The position numbers were made by a program, and so were the translations under genes. The notes beneath the pieces are model-generated. The model worked only from the letters and a program-made list of their open reading frames with translations, was not told where the DNA came from and did no database searches. Below are positions 37,045-44,809 of a DNA stretch of 64,000 nucleotides, piece after piece (the first letter of the stretch is position 1; each line of letters starts with the position of its first letter). This DNA comes from Microvirga sp. VF16 (GTDB taxonomy: Bacteria > Pseudomonadota > Alphaproteobacteria > Rhizobiales > Beijerinckiaceae): assembly GCF_016864375.1 (NCBI RefSeq), contig NZ_CP069354.1:2949501-3013500 (forward strand), written 5' to 3'.

Positions 37045-38364
37045 ATGACCGAGTTCGAAGCTGATCTCGTCGCCAATTCCTCCTCCATGCGCCGGCTGAT
37101 GCGCTGGTTCATGTTCAGTTCGTTTATTGTGTTCTTCGGGATTGGCGGCTGGGCGGTCGCCGCCAAGGTTGACAGCGCCGTGGTCACTTCAGGGACTTTT
37201 GCCGTTCAATCCAGCGCTCAGGCCGTTCAGCATCTGGAAGGCGGCGTCATCGGAGCGATCCTCGTCAGGGATGGGGAACTCGTGCAGGAGGGGCAAGTCC
37301 TCGTCCGGCTCGACACCGCCAAGGTTACGGCAGATGCAAGCATCCTCGAACGCAAGCTGATCGATCTGACCGCCCAGAAGGCTCGCCTCGAAGCTGAGAA
37401 CCTGGACCGAACGACGATCACGCGACCTGAAATTTCCATTCCCTCGAAGCTGGCGGAAAGCGCCCTGAGAGCAGCGTTTGCGGCCGAGGAGAACTTCATG
37501 AACGAGCGGCGTTTCACACGGATGAGCCAGCTCTCTCAGCATCAGGAGCGCAAACATCAGGTCGAGCGGCAGATCGATGGTTTCAACGAGAGATACAAGG
37601 CGCTCAAGGAAGAACTCGCCCAGGTGACGGCCGAGCTTGCCGACCAGCGGATGCTCGACAGCAAGGGCCTGATCAGACGTCCCGTGCTGCGCCAGACAGA
37701 GCGTGAGGTCAGCCGCTTAAAAGGCGAGATGGGCGATATAGAAGCCCGCATCGCTGGCGCCCACTCCCAGCTCACGGAAATCCAGTTCAAAATTGCTGAG
37801 CTTACTCAAAATGCACGATCCGAGGTCCTGAGACAGCTTCAGGGGGTCACGGCCAGTCTCGCCGAAACCGAGGAGCAGCTCTCGGCCGCTCGGGACCGCC
37901 TTCAGCGGCTTGACATCCGGGCACCACGGACTGGCCTGGTCCATGAACTCATGGTGCATACGATCGGCGGCATCGTCGGCCCCGGCCAAAAATTGATGTC
38001 GATTATCCCAAACACGGAACCGCTGATCGTGAATGCGAAAATCCGGCCTGACGAGGTGGATCAGGTCCATATCGATCAGCCAGCGACCATCCACATCAGC
38101 TCATTCAAGCTCCCGACGCCGGTGGAACTTGAGGGAGTGGTCACCAACGTCTCTCCGGATCAGGTCGTCAGCAGCGAGACCGGGCAGGCCTTTTTTACCG
38201 TCAAGATAGCAATCGCCCCGGGAGAACGGCGCAAGCTGGAAGGGAAGGAGCTGACACCCGGGCTTCCCGCCGAAGTACTGATCCGCGGAAATTCCCGGCG
38301 CATCATCAGCTATCTGACGCAGCCCCTCACCGATCGACTTGCCGTTACCTTCCGCGAGGAATGA
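37045..38364 (+). CDS. HlyD-family type I secretion membrane-fusion protein
   Basis: A 439-residue periplasmic adaptor. One N-terminal transmembrane helix (FMFSSFIVFFGIGGWAVAA) is followed by the lipoyl/barrel-sandwich half (QHLEGGVIGAILVRDGELVQ), a long coiled coil (about 120-280) and the second half (LDIRAPRTGLVHELMVHTIG), ending in the AprE-type beta domain (KLEGKELTPGLPAEVLI). It pairs with the upstream PrtD-type ATPase. Confidence 0.94.
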   Translation: MTEFEADLVANSSSMRRLMRWFMFSSFIVFFGIGGWAVAAKVDSAVVTSGTFAVQSSAQAVQHLEGGVIGAILVRDGELVQEGQVLVRLDTAKVTADASILERKLIDLTAQKARLEAENLDRTTITRPEISIPSKLAESALRAAFAAEENFMNERRFTRMSQLSQHQERKHQVERQIDGFNERYKALKEELAQVTAELADQRMLDSKGLIRRPVLRQTEREVSRLKGEMGDIEARIAGAHSQLTEIQFKIAELTQNARSEVLRQLQGVTASLAETEEQLSAARDRLQRLDIRAPRTGLVHELMVHTIGGIVGPGQKLMSIIPNTEPLIVNAKIRPDEVDQVHIDQPATIHISSFKLPTPVELEGVVTNVSPDQVVSSETGQAFFTVKIAIAPGERRKLEGKELTPGLPAEVLIRGNSRRIISYLTQPLTDRLAVTFREE

Positions 38365-38394
38365 TCCGGCACGCCGCTCATCTGACGATCTGAC

Positions 38395-38418
38395 GCCTGC
38401 GCGGGATCCCGCGCAGGC
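38395..38418. repeat. 24-bp perfect palindrome after the hlyD-type gene
   Basis: GCCTGCGCGGGA is followed directly by its reverse complement TCCCGCGCAGGC. No T-run follows. About 35 bp downstream, GAAAAGTGGACCCGGTTTTC (near 38457-38478) resembles an AAAAGTGG...CGGTTTT element that I recall as a dispersed intergenic repeat in Rhizobiales. The 294-bp gap holds no gene. Confidence 0.55.
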
Positions 38419-38658
38419 GCGAGCGCAGTGTGTCGTCCCGTAAGGGCCGCGCTAGCGAAAAGTGGACCCGGTTTTCCGCGCCCGACGATGCGCCCTTAAG
38501 GGATTAATGCTCTAATGCGTGCGAGGCTTCGCCGTGCCGCTTCCGATGGCTAGGCACGGGCGTTTTCTACCCAGTTCGCACCCTCGTCATTGGGGACCGA
38601 AGCCATATAAGATCCTCTTGGTCAGGATGCTGGGCGATGCCGCCGCCAAGAGGCAATC

Positions 38659-39723
38659 ATGAACAGGGCTGACAGCAACTTTTCCCGCAAGGGTCGTTCC
38701 ACGCGGGGACAGGAGGTGAAATCGGTCAATCTGGCTCTTCAGGGTGGAGGAGCCCATGGGGCTTTTGCATGGGGCGTGCTCGACCGCTTGCTGGAAGAAG
38801 ACGCCATAACCTTCGACGGGATCAGCGCTACGAGCGCCGGAGCGATGAACGCCGTTGTGTGCGCTTACGGGCTGATCGAGGGAGGACGCGAAGGGGCTCG
38901 TCGGGCATTGAGGGAGTTTTGGCAGCAGGTCTCGTGCGCCGCTCGCCTGAGTCCGCTTCAACCCTCTTTCTTCGATCACCTTATGGGAAATCGCAGTCTT
39001 GAGGCATCACCAGCCTTTCTTCTGTTTCACATGCTGACGCAAATCGTTTCGCCATACGAACTCAATCCATTCAACTACAATCCACTCCTCGATGTGCTTA
39101 AACAGGTAGTTGATTTCGAGCTTTTGCGAAGCAGGTCGAAAGTCAAACTGTTTCTCTCGGCCACCAATGTCCGTTCGGGAAAGATCCGGGTTTTTGAAAG
39201 CCACGAGATCAGTGCCGAAGTCGTCCTCGCATCGACCTGTCTGCCCTTCATCTTTCGGGCAGTCAAAATCGACCAAGAGTATTACTGGGACGGAGGTTAT
39301 ATGGGCAATCCAGCTCTCTTCCCACTGATTTACCTCTGCGAGTCTTCCGATATCGTGGTGGTTCACATCAATCCCATCAGCCGGCCCACCGTCCCGAAAA
39401 CGGCCGCTGAGATTCTCAACCGAATCAATGAGATCAGCTTCAACTCATCACTGATGAGGGAGGTGCGTGCGGTCGAATTTCTGAACAGGCTTGTCGACGA
39501 GGGGCGCGTCCTTACCCCCGACATCAGGCAGGTGCGCTTGCATGCCGTTGCGGCCGACGAGGTCATGCAGAATCTCGGAGCAGCCTCGAAGTTGAATGCC
39601 GATTGGGAATTCCTCGTCGAGTTGCACGTGATCGGCCGCAAAAAGGCAGATGCGTGGTTGCGAGACGATTTCCCGAAAGTCGGGATCGAGTCATCCATCG
39701 ATATTCGCGACAAGTATCTGTAG
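38659..39723 (+). CDS. Patatin-like phospholipase
   Basis: A 354-residue lipid acyl hydrolase. The oxyanion loop is GGGAHG at 29-34, the nucleophile is Ser59 in ATSAG (a variant of GxSxG with Ala first), and the dyad Asp lies in YWDGGYMGNPALFPL. There is no signal peptide in the first 22 residues. Length and motifs fit bacterial patatins such as RssA-like proteins. The substrate is not known. It follows the secretion genes on the same strand after a 294-bp gap. Confidence 0.9.
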   Translation: MNRADSNFSRKGRSTRGQEVKSVNLALQGGGAHGAFAWGVLDRLLEEDAITFDGISATSAGAMNAVVCAYGLIEGGREGARRALREFWQQVSCAARLSPLQPSFFDHLMGNRSLEASPAFLLFHMLTQIVSPYELNPFNYNPLLDVLKQVVDFELLRSRSKVKLFLSATNVRSGKIRVFESHEISAEVVLASTCLPFIFRAVKIDQEYYWDGGYMGNPALFPLIYLCESSDIVVVHINPISRPTVPKTAAEILNRINEISFNSSLMREVRAVEFLNRLVDEGRVLTPDIRQVRLHAVAADEVMQNLGAASKLNADWEFLVELHVIGRKKADAWLRDDFPKVGIESSIDIRDKYL

Positions 39724-39884
39724 GCCCAAGAAGCGATGAGGTCTTCAGTCCGGTGCCAGCCAAGATTTGTGACCGCATGCACAGAAGAACGGTACGAAAC
39801 AAGTCAGTCTGATCCCATCAGCGATTCAGGTCTAAGGGAGTGCTCCCATCCGGCCTGATCGCACATCTCCCGCGGGAGGCTGCA

Positions 39885-40481
39885 ATGGGAAGACGGATTT
39901 GGATCGCTCTGGTCTGCCTCTTGTCGGCGATGAGTTCGGTGAATGCCGGACCTCATCTCTTTCGAGACAATGAAGCCCCGCCCCTCTCCGCTTGGCTGGA
40001 ATTCTGCAGCCGAAACCCCGACGAATGCATCGTCGATCTCCGTCAACCGGAAATTCTCCCACTGACGGAGGATCTTACCGCGCTTCTCTCCTCCGTGAAT
40101 CTCTCCGTGAACCGCGCATTGATACCGGTAACTGACCATAACCACTGGGACGTCGTCGACCTGTGGAGCTATCCGACCGACGGATTGGGCGATTGCGAGG
40201 ATTATCAGCTCCTCAAGCGCAAGATGCTGATCGAGGCGGGTCTGCCGCGGCGCGCTCTGAGAATGACTGTGGTCATCGATGAGAATGGAGAAGGTCATGC
40301 GGTTCTGACCGTCCGCACGGATCGTGGCGACCTCATCCTCGACAACAAGACGGACGACGTGCTGGAGTGGTTCCGGACGAACTACCGATATATCAAGCGG
40401 GAAAGCGCCGAGACAACGGGCTGGGTTTACCTCACGCTCGAGCCGGCCGGAACGACGCTTACGTCATCGAACGATAAGTGA
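39885..40481 (+). CDS. Bacterial transglutaminase-like cysteine protease (BTLCP/LapG superfamily)
   Basis: A 198-residue exported protein. A signal peptide (IWIALVCLLSAMSSVNA) ends near residue 21. The triad candidates are Cys104 in GLGDCEDYQLLKR, His138 in GEGHAVLTVRTD and Asp153 in ILDNKTDD, the BTLCP signature. LapG, the best-known relative, cleaves a type I-secreted adhesin in the periplasm, and here a type I secretion pair lies 1.5 kb upstream. A GGGAGG ribosome site supports ATG 39885. Confidence 0.88.
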   Translation: MGRRIWIALVCLLSAMSSVNAGPHLFRDNEAPPLSAWLEFCSRNPDECIVDLRQPEILPLTEDLTALLSSVNLSVNRALIPVTDHNHWDVVDLWSYPTDGLGDCEDYQLLKRKMLIEAGLPRRALRMTVVIDENGEGHAVLTVRTDRGDLILDNKTDDVLEWFRTNYRYIKRESAETTGWVYLTLEPAGTTLTSSNDK

Positions 40482-40501
40482 CCCGTGCACTAAGGGCTCC
40501 C

Positions 40502-40519
40502 ACGCCACGGCGATGGCGT
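40502..40519. terminator. Weak hairpin between convergent genes
   Basis: ACGCCA (40502-40507) and TGGCGT (40514-40519) pair around a 6-nt loop in the 48-bp gap between the BTLCP and crp-family genes. The short stem and absent T-run make its role uncertain. Confidence 0.25.
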
Positions 40520-40529
40520 TCAAATAAAC

Positions 40530-41240
40530 TCAATCCGCTTCTCGCTCGCGTTCGGCGGTTTCATTCTGCAGGCGTCGTAAGTCAACGATTCTCACCCGGG
40601 CCCGACCAAGTTCCACAACGCCGCTCTTCCGCCATTTCTGCAGCTGCCGATTGACCGTCTCCCTCCCCGCTCCGACGAGAACGCTGAGTTCTTCCTGCGT
40701 GATGTCGATTTCTTCACCAAAATCCTCGGCCAACTTCAACAGGCGTCGCGCCAACCGGGATTTGAGAGACAGGAGAGAGGCCTCTTCCAACCGCTCACTC
40801 GAGAAGCGCAGGCGCTCGCAAAGCAGTTCGATGATTTTCGTCGTGATCTCCGGCTGCCGCTTGAGAAGGTCCTGAAAGTCGCTTCGCCGGATCATGAAGA
40901 GTTCGACCTGACCCGAGGCGATCGCATCGGCGCTCCTGGGATGCCCATCCAACAGTGCGATCTCGCCAAAGATGTCACCGGGTCCGAGAATATTGAGCGT
41001 GAACTGCCGGCCTGTATCGGTCGTTATCGTGATGACGATCTGTCCTCGCCGCACGCCGTAGAGGGCATCTCCCGGATCTCCCTTGAGAAATAATGTTTCC
41101 CCATCCAGCATCTTTCGGGATGTGCACAAGGCGGCGATCTGTGCAATTGCGTCAGGTCCGAGCGCGGAGAAAAAAGAGCTCACGGAAAGAGCCGAGAAAA
41201 ACGGCAAATCCCTTTGGATCTGGTCCCTACCGAGACGCAC
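40530..41240 (-). CDS. Crp/Fnr-family transcriptional regulator (second copy)
   Basis: A 236-residue regulator. The sensor barrel has GETLFLKGDPGDALYGVRRG, LNILGPGDIFGEIALLDGHP and RSADAIASGQVELFMI. The HTH is DITQEELSVLVGAGRETVNR followed by QLQKWRKSGVVEL. The cassette GEIALLDGHPRSADA retains the Arg but differs from classical Crp. It is distinct from the copy at 33.2-33.9 kb, with little identity outside the fold. Confidence 0.9.
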   Translation of the reverse strand: MRLGRDQIQRDLPFFSALSVSSFFSALGPDAIAQIAALCTSRKMLDGETLFLKGDPGDALYGVRRGQIVITITTDTGRQFTLNILGPGDIFGEIALLDGHPRSADAIASGQVELFMIRRSDFQDLLKRQPEITTKIIELLCERLRFSSERLEEASLLSLKSRLARRLLKLAEDFGEEIDITQEELSVLVGAGRETVNRQLQKWRKSGVVELGRARVRIVDLRRLQNETAEREREAD

Positions 41241-41459
41241 CGTCGCGCCTCCCCTGAATGGTCTCGCAAAGGAGGAGTCCTACTCCTCCAATCCGGAAGC
41301 CAAGCAATTATATATGAATAAGGGATTCTCTCAACCGGAGAGGATACGCTTCAGCCCTTGAGCAGGGACGGATGATGTAAACTGAACGTAGGTAGGAACT
41401 GCATAGCTTGCGGGAAATCTTGCCGGATTAAGCCCGTCCCGCCTCCGAACGTCCTAGTG

Positions 41460-41537
41460 TTACTGCTTAGTTCCTCTCAGCTCTTGCAAAATCCAGCGCC
41501 GCGCGCGCCGCATCGCGGAGATTTTGGAGCGCTTCAT
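41460..41537 (-). CDS. Very small basic peptide, 25 aa
   Basis: MKRSKISAMRRARRWILQEL followed by RGTKQ. Its ATG overlaps the stop of the upstream 44-residue frame (ATGA), which suggests coupling. Ten of 25 residues are Lys or Arg. There is no known family; support is by overlap and the coupled neighbour only. Confidence 0.3.
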   Translation of the reverse strand: MKRSKISAMRRARRWILQELRGTKQ

Positions 41538-41668
41538 GACGGCCTCCTGCTCGCGAACTGGCGGAGATGGATGACGATTGCGGGCTCTGCCCTACGAACG
41601 GCAGGCCGGACCGGGACGGAGACGATCACTGGCTGATCGGTCAATCGATCCAAGACGATGAGAACCAT
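41534..41668 (-). CDS. Small protein, 44 aa, with strong ribosome binding site
   Basis: AGGAGG lies 6 bases before the ATG. The peptide begins MVLIVLDRLTDQPVIVSVPV. The pattern M-x-L-x-[IV]-L-D-x-x-T-x-Q-x-V-x-[IV]-S recurs in the 28-residue frame at 42746-42832, arguing that both are real. The function is unknown; there is no signal peptide. Confidence 0.45.
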   Translation of the reverse strand: MVLIVLDRLTDQPVIVSVPVRPAVRRAEPAIVIHLRQFASRRPS

Positions 41669-41748
41669 GACAACCTCCTGAGTTCGTTCCTAGGTTTGCC
41701 GAAACTGCACTCTGTTTCCGTGACGGCGGTCACAGAGATGAAATGGCC

Positions 41749-41901
41749 TTAGACGGCGAGTGAAACCTGCAGACGGGTAAGCCGGGTCACATCAAGCATC
41801 TCCTTGCCGGACAAAACGACGGGCCGGGGCGCGCGGCCGTTCACAGCAATGGCGTCGGCCACGAACAGAAGAGCGAGGAGACATAGGATGCGACGGGACA
41901 T
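41749..41901 (-). CDS. Small exported protein, 50 aa
   Basis: MSRRILCLLALLFVADAIAV is a compact signal peptide, leaving a mature part of about 31 residues (NGRAPRPVVLSGKEMLDVTR...). The signal-like N-terminus with a coding-like remainder suggests a real secreted or periplasmic peptide. No family is recognised. Confidence 0.45.
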   Translation of the reverse strand: MSRRILCLLALLFVADAIAVNGRAPRPVVLSGKEMLDVTRLTRLQVSLAV

Positions 41902-42017
41902 GATCGGGCTCCGTGTGAGACCGACCATGCCACCGGCAGCCCCGGCGAACCGTGATTGTCATCACAGAAGCCGGAGACGGCACGTGCGAGAGTGAAGTCA
42001 TCGAGATGGAGGCTTAA

Positions 42018-42254
42018 ATGTTCTATCTGTACTTTCACTGCGCAGGTCCCGGCGAGATCCTGATCGATCGTGACGGAGCCGAGGTTCTCGACCTGATAGA
42101 GGCCCGTGACCGGGCTCTAACCCTGGCGCGGATCCTCGTCGAGGGGGCCTACGGCACACGCGATTTCACGGATTGGCACGTCTATGTCAGCGATGAAGAC
42201 GACGAGGAAATGCTGTTGATCCCATTTTCCGATGTCATGCCGACCCTCCACTAA
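42018..42254 (+). CDS. DUF6894-like small protein
   Basis: A 78-residue protein starting MFYLYFHCAGPGEILIDRDG and continuing AEVLDLIEARDRALTLARIL, ending with an acidic strand (VYVSDEDDEEMLLIPF). The layout, a short aromatic strand then a D-x-x-G turn, an Ala-rich helix and a final strand, is that of the DUF6894 family common in Methylobacteriaceae and Bradyrhizobiaceae. The function is unknown. Confidence 0.65.
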   Translation: MFYLYFHCAGPGEILIDRDGAEVLDLIEARDRALTLARILVEGAYGTRDFTDWHVYVSDEDDEEMLLIPFSDVMPTLH

Positions 42255-42508
42255 GGAAAGCGTCAGGGGGATAGGATAGATCCTGCCCCTATAAGGCCGA
42301 GGTTCGCCAAGCTGTTATTCCGATGCCGACGACCGAGATCATCACCTCCTGACCGGTCCGAACGCGAGCCTCACGATGTTACAAGCCTTTCAGGTTCCGA
42401 TACCTATGCGCTGAGCGCCTGCATCCCGGACAAGCGCGACCTTTCCGTCCATCGACACTGCGCTTCAGGGAAAAGATCTATTGCTTCGGTGAGCGGTCTC
42501 GATTGAAG

Positions 42509-42682
42509 TCACAACTTCGGATGTCGGGACCGGCGGGCGAGCCAATCGGCCTGCTCCGCCAAGTGGCGCCATCTGCGCGCCGTCGAGCGAAGTTCCACGC
42601 GCATTTCCGCCTTCTGGCGCGGATCGTCCGCCAGACGATCCGCCTTGGCGGCCTTCTCCTGATAGTGCTGGTTGAGATTCAT
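42509..42682 (-). CDS. Small helical hypothetical protein, 57 aa
   Basis: Begins MNLNQHYQEKAAKADRLADD and continues as one charged helix with a Trp-rich end (ARRWRHLAEQADWLARRS). The pattern is seen in many short rhizobial proteins of unknown function. ATG 42682 is preferred; an in-frame ATG 5 codons upstream is possible. Confidence 0.45.
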   Translation of the reverse strand: MNLNQHYQEKAAKADRLADDPRQKAEMRVELRSTARRWRHLAEQADWLARRSRHPKL

Positions 42683-42745
42683 ACTCTTATCCCGCATTCC
42701 GCGAATGGACCGGCATCCGGGCCACGGCAGTCAAAATTTGTAGGT

Positions 42746-42832
42746 TTATATTCTGACGGAGCCTGCCGGCTTAGCCGGAAGTGAAATGGTCACTTTCTGA
42801 CCGGTCCGTGGATCAAGAATGGTGAGCGTCAT
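42746..42832 (-). CDS. Very small protein, 28 aa, related to the 44-aa protein
   Basis: GAAGGAG precedes the ATG by 6 bases. The peptide is MTLTILDPRTGQKVTISLP then AKPAGSVRI. It shares the L-D-x-x-T-x-Q-x-V-x-I-S pattern with the frame at 41534-41668. A third, broken copy (RTGQEVMIS, with a 12-bp identical stretch CGGACCGGTCAG) occurs on the minus strand near 42330-42350, with an in-frame stop upstream. Confidence 0.45.
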   Translation of the reverse strand: MTLTILDPRTGQKVTISLPAKPAGSVRI

Positions 42833-42939
42833 GATGATCTCCTTCAATTGAGACCATCATGAATCCGAGTGCATCGTCGTTCTGTGGCTGGCGTCACACA
42901 ACTCCGGTGTGACGTAGCGCACAGTTATCCGCATATGAC

Positions 42940-43005
42940 TGCGTTAGGTTGAACGGGTTCCTCCCTGTCAACTCAGCGCCCCGGTTCAATCTGGGCGCTT
43001 TTTCT
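42940..43005 (+). ncRNA. Candidate small RNA with CCUCC loop and intrinsic terminator
   Basis: A hairpin at 42948-42972 (GTTGA and GGG on the left, CCC and TCAAC on the right) displays TTCCT in its loop, giving the anti-Shine-Dalgarno string TTCCTCCC. It is followed at once by a strong terminator stem and T-run. No gene precedes it on the plus strand. This matches the layout of alphaproteobacterial trans-acting sRNAs that block ribosome binding sites with CCUCC loops. The 5' end is a guess. Confidence 0.4.
42975..43005 (+). terminator. Rho-independent terminator
   Basis: AGCGCCC (42975-42981) and GGGCGCT (42993-42999) form a 7-bp stem followed by TTTTTCTTT. It ends the candidate sRNA just upstream. 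Confidence 0.75.
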
Positions 43006-43128
43006 TTGCCATCTCTCATATGGCAGCGTCGTCGATACAGTCCCGCCTCTGTGACCGGCCTCACATTAGCGAGCTCTTCGTCTGTGTAAGGTTGGACGGT
43101 GCAATGCCCCTTTCAGAGGAGATTGGAA

Positions 43129-43392
43129 ATGATGAAGACTTATCGGGCACGGTTTGGTGCTGTGCTGTCCCTCGTGCTATTGAGCGGATATGGCGCTACG
43201 ACCGCCGAAGCGTGTGATCCACGAGTCACTACACGCCCTCGAGACCTATGGGACAGGCCGACCCACATAGTGCGAGATCACCGTCGACCTGTTGATTCCT
43301 ACTCGGGAGGCGTGGTTGTCACGAACACCTCTCGGGGACCGATCGTACGAGATCATCGTTCTCGTCCGATCGTGCGGGATCATCGTCGATAG
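43129..43392 (+). CDS. Small exported protein with VRDHR repeats
   Basis: An 87-residue protein. A signal peptide (YRARFGAVLSLVLLSGYGAT, then TAEA) precedes a basic mature part of about 60 residues with repeated I-V-R-D-H-R-[RS] units (three clear copies: HIVRDHRRP, PIVRDHRSR, PIVRDHRR). AGAGGAG lies 10 bases before the ATG pair at 43129/43132. The function is unknown; repeated Arg/His suggests anionic surface or metal binding. Confidence 0.55.
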   Translation: MMKTYRARFGAVLSLVLLSGYGATTAEACDPRVTTRPRDLWDRPTHIVRDHRRPVDSYSGGVVVTNTSRGPIVRDHRSRPIVRDHRR

Positions 43393-43487
43393 CATTCTTT
43401 CCAGGATTGTTTTTGCGGCTGACAAGCCACTCGATCAGGATATTCGTTGCCTTCATATCAACGACATTGATGATCTGACCATGATAG

Positions 43488-43523
43488 CCCGGCGGTTCAA
43501 AGCCAATGACCGCCGGGCTTCTC
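43488..43523 (+). terminator. Strong hairpin, probable terminator of the exported-protein gene
   Basis: GCCCGGCGGT (43488-43497) and ACCGCCGGGC (43510-43519) are a perfect 10-bp stem with a 12-nt loop, followed by TTCT. It lies 96 bp after the upstream stop codon. The remaining gap to 43712 has no gene I can support. Confidence 0.5.
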
Positions 43524-43712
43524 GGTCAGAAGCGCATAGGTCGGTGAGAGTTTCGTCGAATTTGGCTAAGCATCACTTTTGTGAGAACATTTGCGGCTAA
43601 AACTATGCGGCCCACATTGCATCGCCTTGCGATGCTGCCACTTGAACTGGACTAGCCAACAATCGCATGCCGCAGAAAACTATGAAGTAAACACCTGTTC
43701 CGCCGACTTATG

Positions 43713-43892
43713 TTATCTCTGTGCCAAAGCGATGCATCGACGAGAAAGCTCCTGTTCCTCGGCATCAAAGTATCGTTGAAGCCAAATATAGGCCTCTCGG
43801 ACCAGCATCTTGCGCCTGAACGGATTTGTTGCCTGACGTGACTGGGCCATTGTGTTCATGTAGCGGGCCCAGTATCGCGCGCATTTATCCAT
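43713..43892 (-). CDS. Small helical hypothetical protein, 59 aa
   Basis: Begins MDKCARYWARYMNTMAQSRQ and contains REAYIWLQRYFDAEEQEL. AGGAG lies 9 bases before the ATG. It is rich in Arg, Tyr and Trp with an amphipathic pattern. There is no family match; support is a good ribosome site and coding-like composition. Confidence 0.45.
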   Translation of the reverse strand: MDKCARYWARYMNTMAQSRQATNPFRRKMLVREAYIWLQRYFDAEEQELSRRCIALAQR

Positions 43893-44122
43893 CACATCCG
43901 CTCCTGTACATCTGAACTTCAGATTGAACATTCATGCCTTAGAAGCGGCTTCGTATCTGTAACCGGCATCACAGTGTCAGATAGACACCACGGCGTGATG
44001 GGGCCTCAGCCTAATCCTTCTTGAAAGGAAGCCAGGATCATTCCTTCCGCTCTGTGATGAGGGACACAGTCCTGCAGGGACTTTTGGGATAACAAAGTCT
44101 TACTCTGAAATGGGAGCCGCTT

Positions 44123-44272
44123 ATGAAACACACCCGTAAACCGTTCATATTCATTCGGAAGAATGATACGAAATTGGTCTTCGACTCGATCTATCTTCGA
44201 GAGGCCGTGTTTCGCAAAGCCGTTACGGTGGAAGATGTCAAAGCTGGGCTTCTACCGAGAAAAAATAGCTGA
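44123..44272 (+). CDS. Small basic protein, 49 aa
   Basis: GGGAG precedes the ATG by 6 bases. The peptide begins MKHTRKPFIFIRKNDTKLVF and contains DSIYLREAVFRKAVTVEDVK. It is basic and soluble. No family is recognised. Confidence 0.4.
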   Translation: MKHTRKPFIFIRKNDTKLVFDSIYLREAVFRKAVTVEDVKAGLLPRKNS

Positions 44273-44653
44273 GACCAGTTGTCTATCGCAACAGGAGCAG
44301 GATCTGCACTATCCGCCCCTTCTGTCGAAAATCTTTAGCATCGATTGAGGAACCTCCCCAATAGACGGCGCTCGATCACTCTCTGTGTTGTGAAGCTTGA
44401 CGTGAACTGCGATGGGCTAGTTACGAGCATCGCTCGATCCATGACATAAGCGGAGTGGCCCCTGGTTTCCAATCTGCTATCGGTGCCCATTGATTTAATC
44501 TCATGGGTGTATCCTAGGACCGGGAACACATTGCTGTAATGCGAAGGTCCGTCCCTACCCGTTCATCCATGATATAAACCGTGAGATCTCCTTGGGCCGG
44601 CGTCGCAGTCATTCATCTACCTGTGCTCTGCTGAACTGATGGCACCGGCTCTC
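44273..44653. other. 381-bp region without a supported gene
   Basis: A 64-residue minus-strand frame (44335-44529) crosses it but lacks a ribosome site and any pattern. Nothing else is seen. Confidence 0.35.
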
Positions 44654-44809
44654 TTAGCTAACGCGCCGCCAGTAGCCTTCGAATGGAATCGATATATCTC
44701 GGCGCTCTTCCGTCGTGAACCGAGGATAGTCGCCACTCTGCGTCCAACCGCCGTTGCCGCCTGGAACGAAATGCAGATACGAGAACACGATATGAGAGAT
44801 GACCCACAT
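44654..44809 (-). CDS. Small aromatic protein, 51 aa, with AGGAGG site
   Basis: AGGAGG lies 5 bases before the ATG. The peptide begins MWVISHIVFSYLHFVPGGNG and continues GWTQSGDYPRFTTEERRDIS. A short hydrophobic, aromatic N-terminus, a Gly turn and an acidic/basic end suggest a membrane-edge or small folded protein. The function is unknown. Other frames in this stretch lack such a site. Confidence 0.5.
   Translation of the reverse strand: MWVISHIVFSYLHFVPGGNGGWTQSGDYPRFTTEERRDISIPFEGYWRRVS

Noticed and set aside
44335..44529. 64-codon minus-strand frame
   Set aside because: No ribosome binding site and no pattern; the nearby 51-aa frame has far better support.
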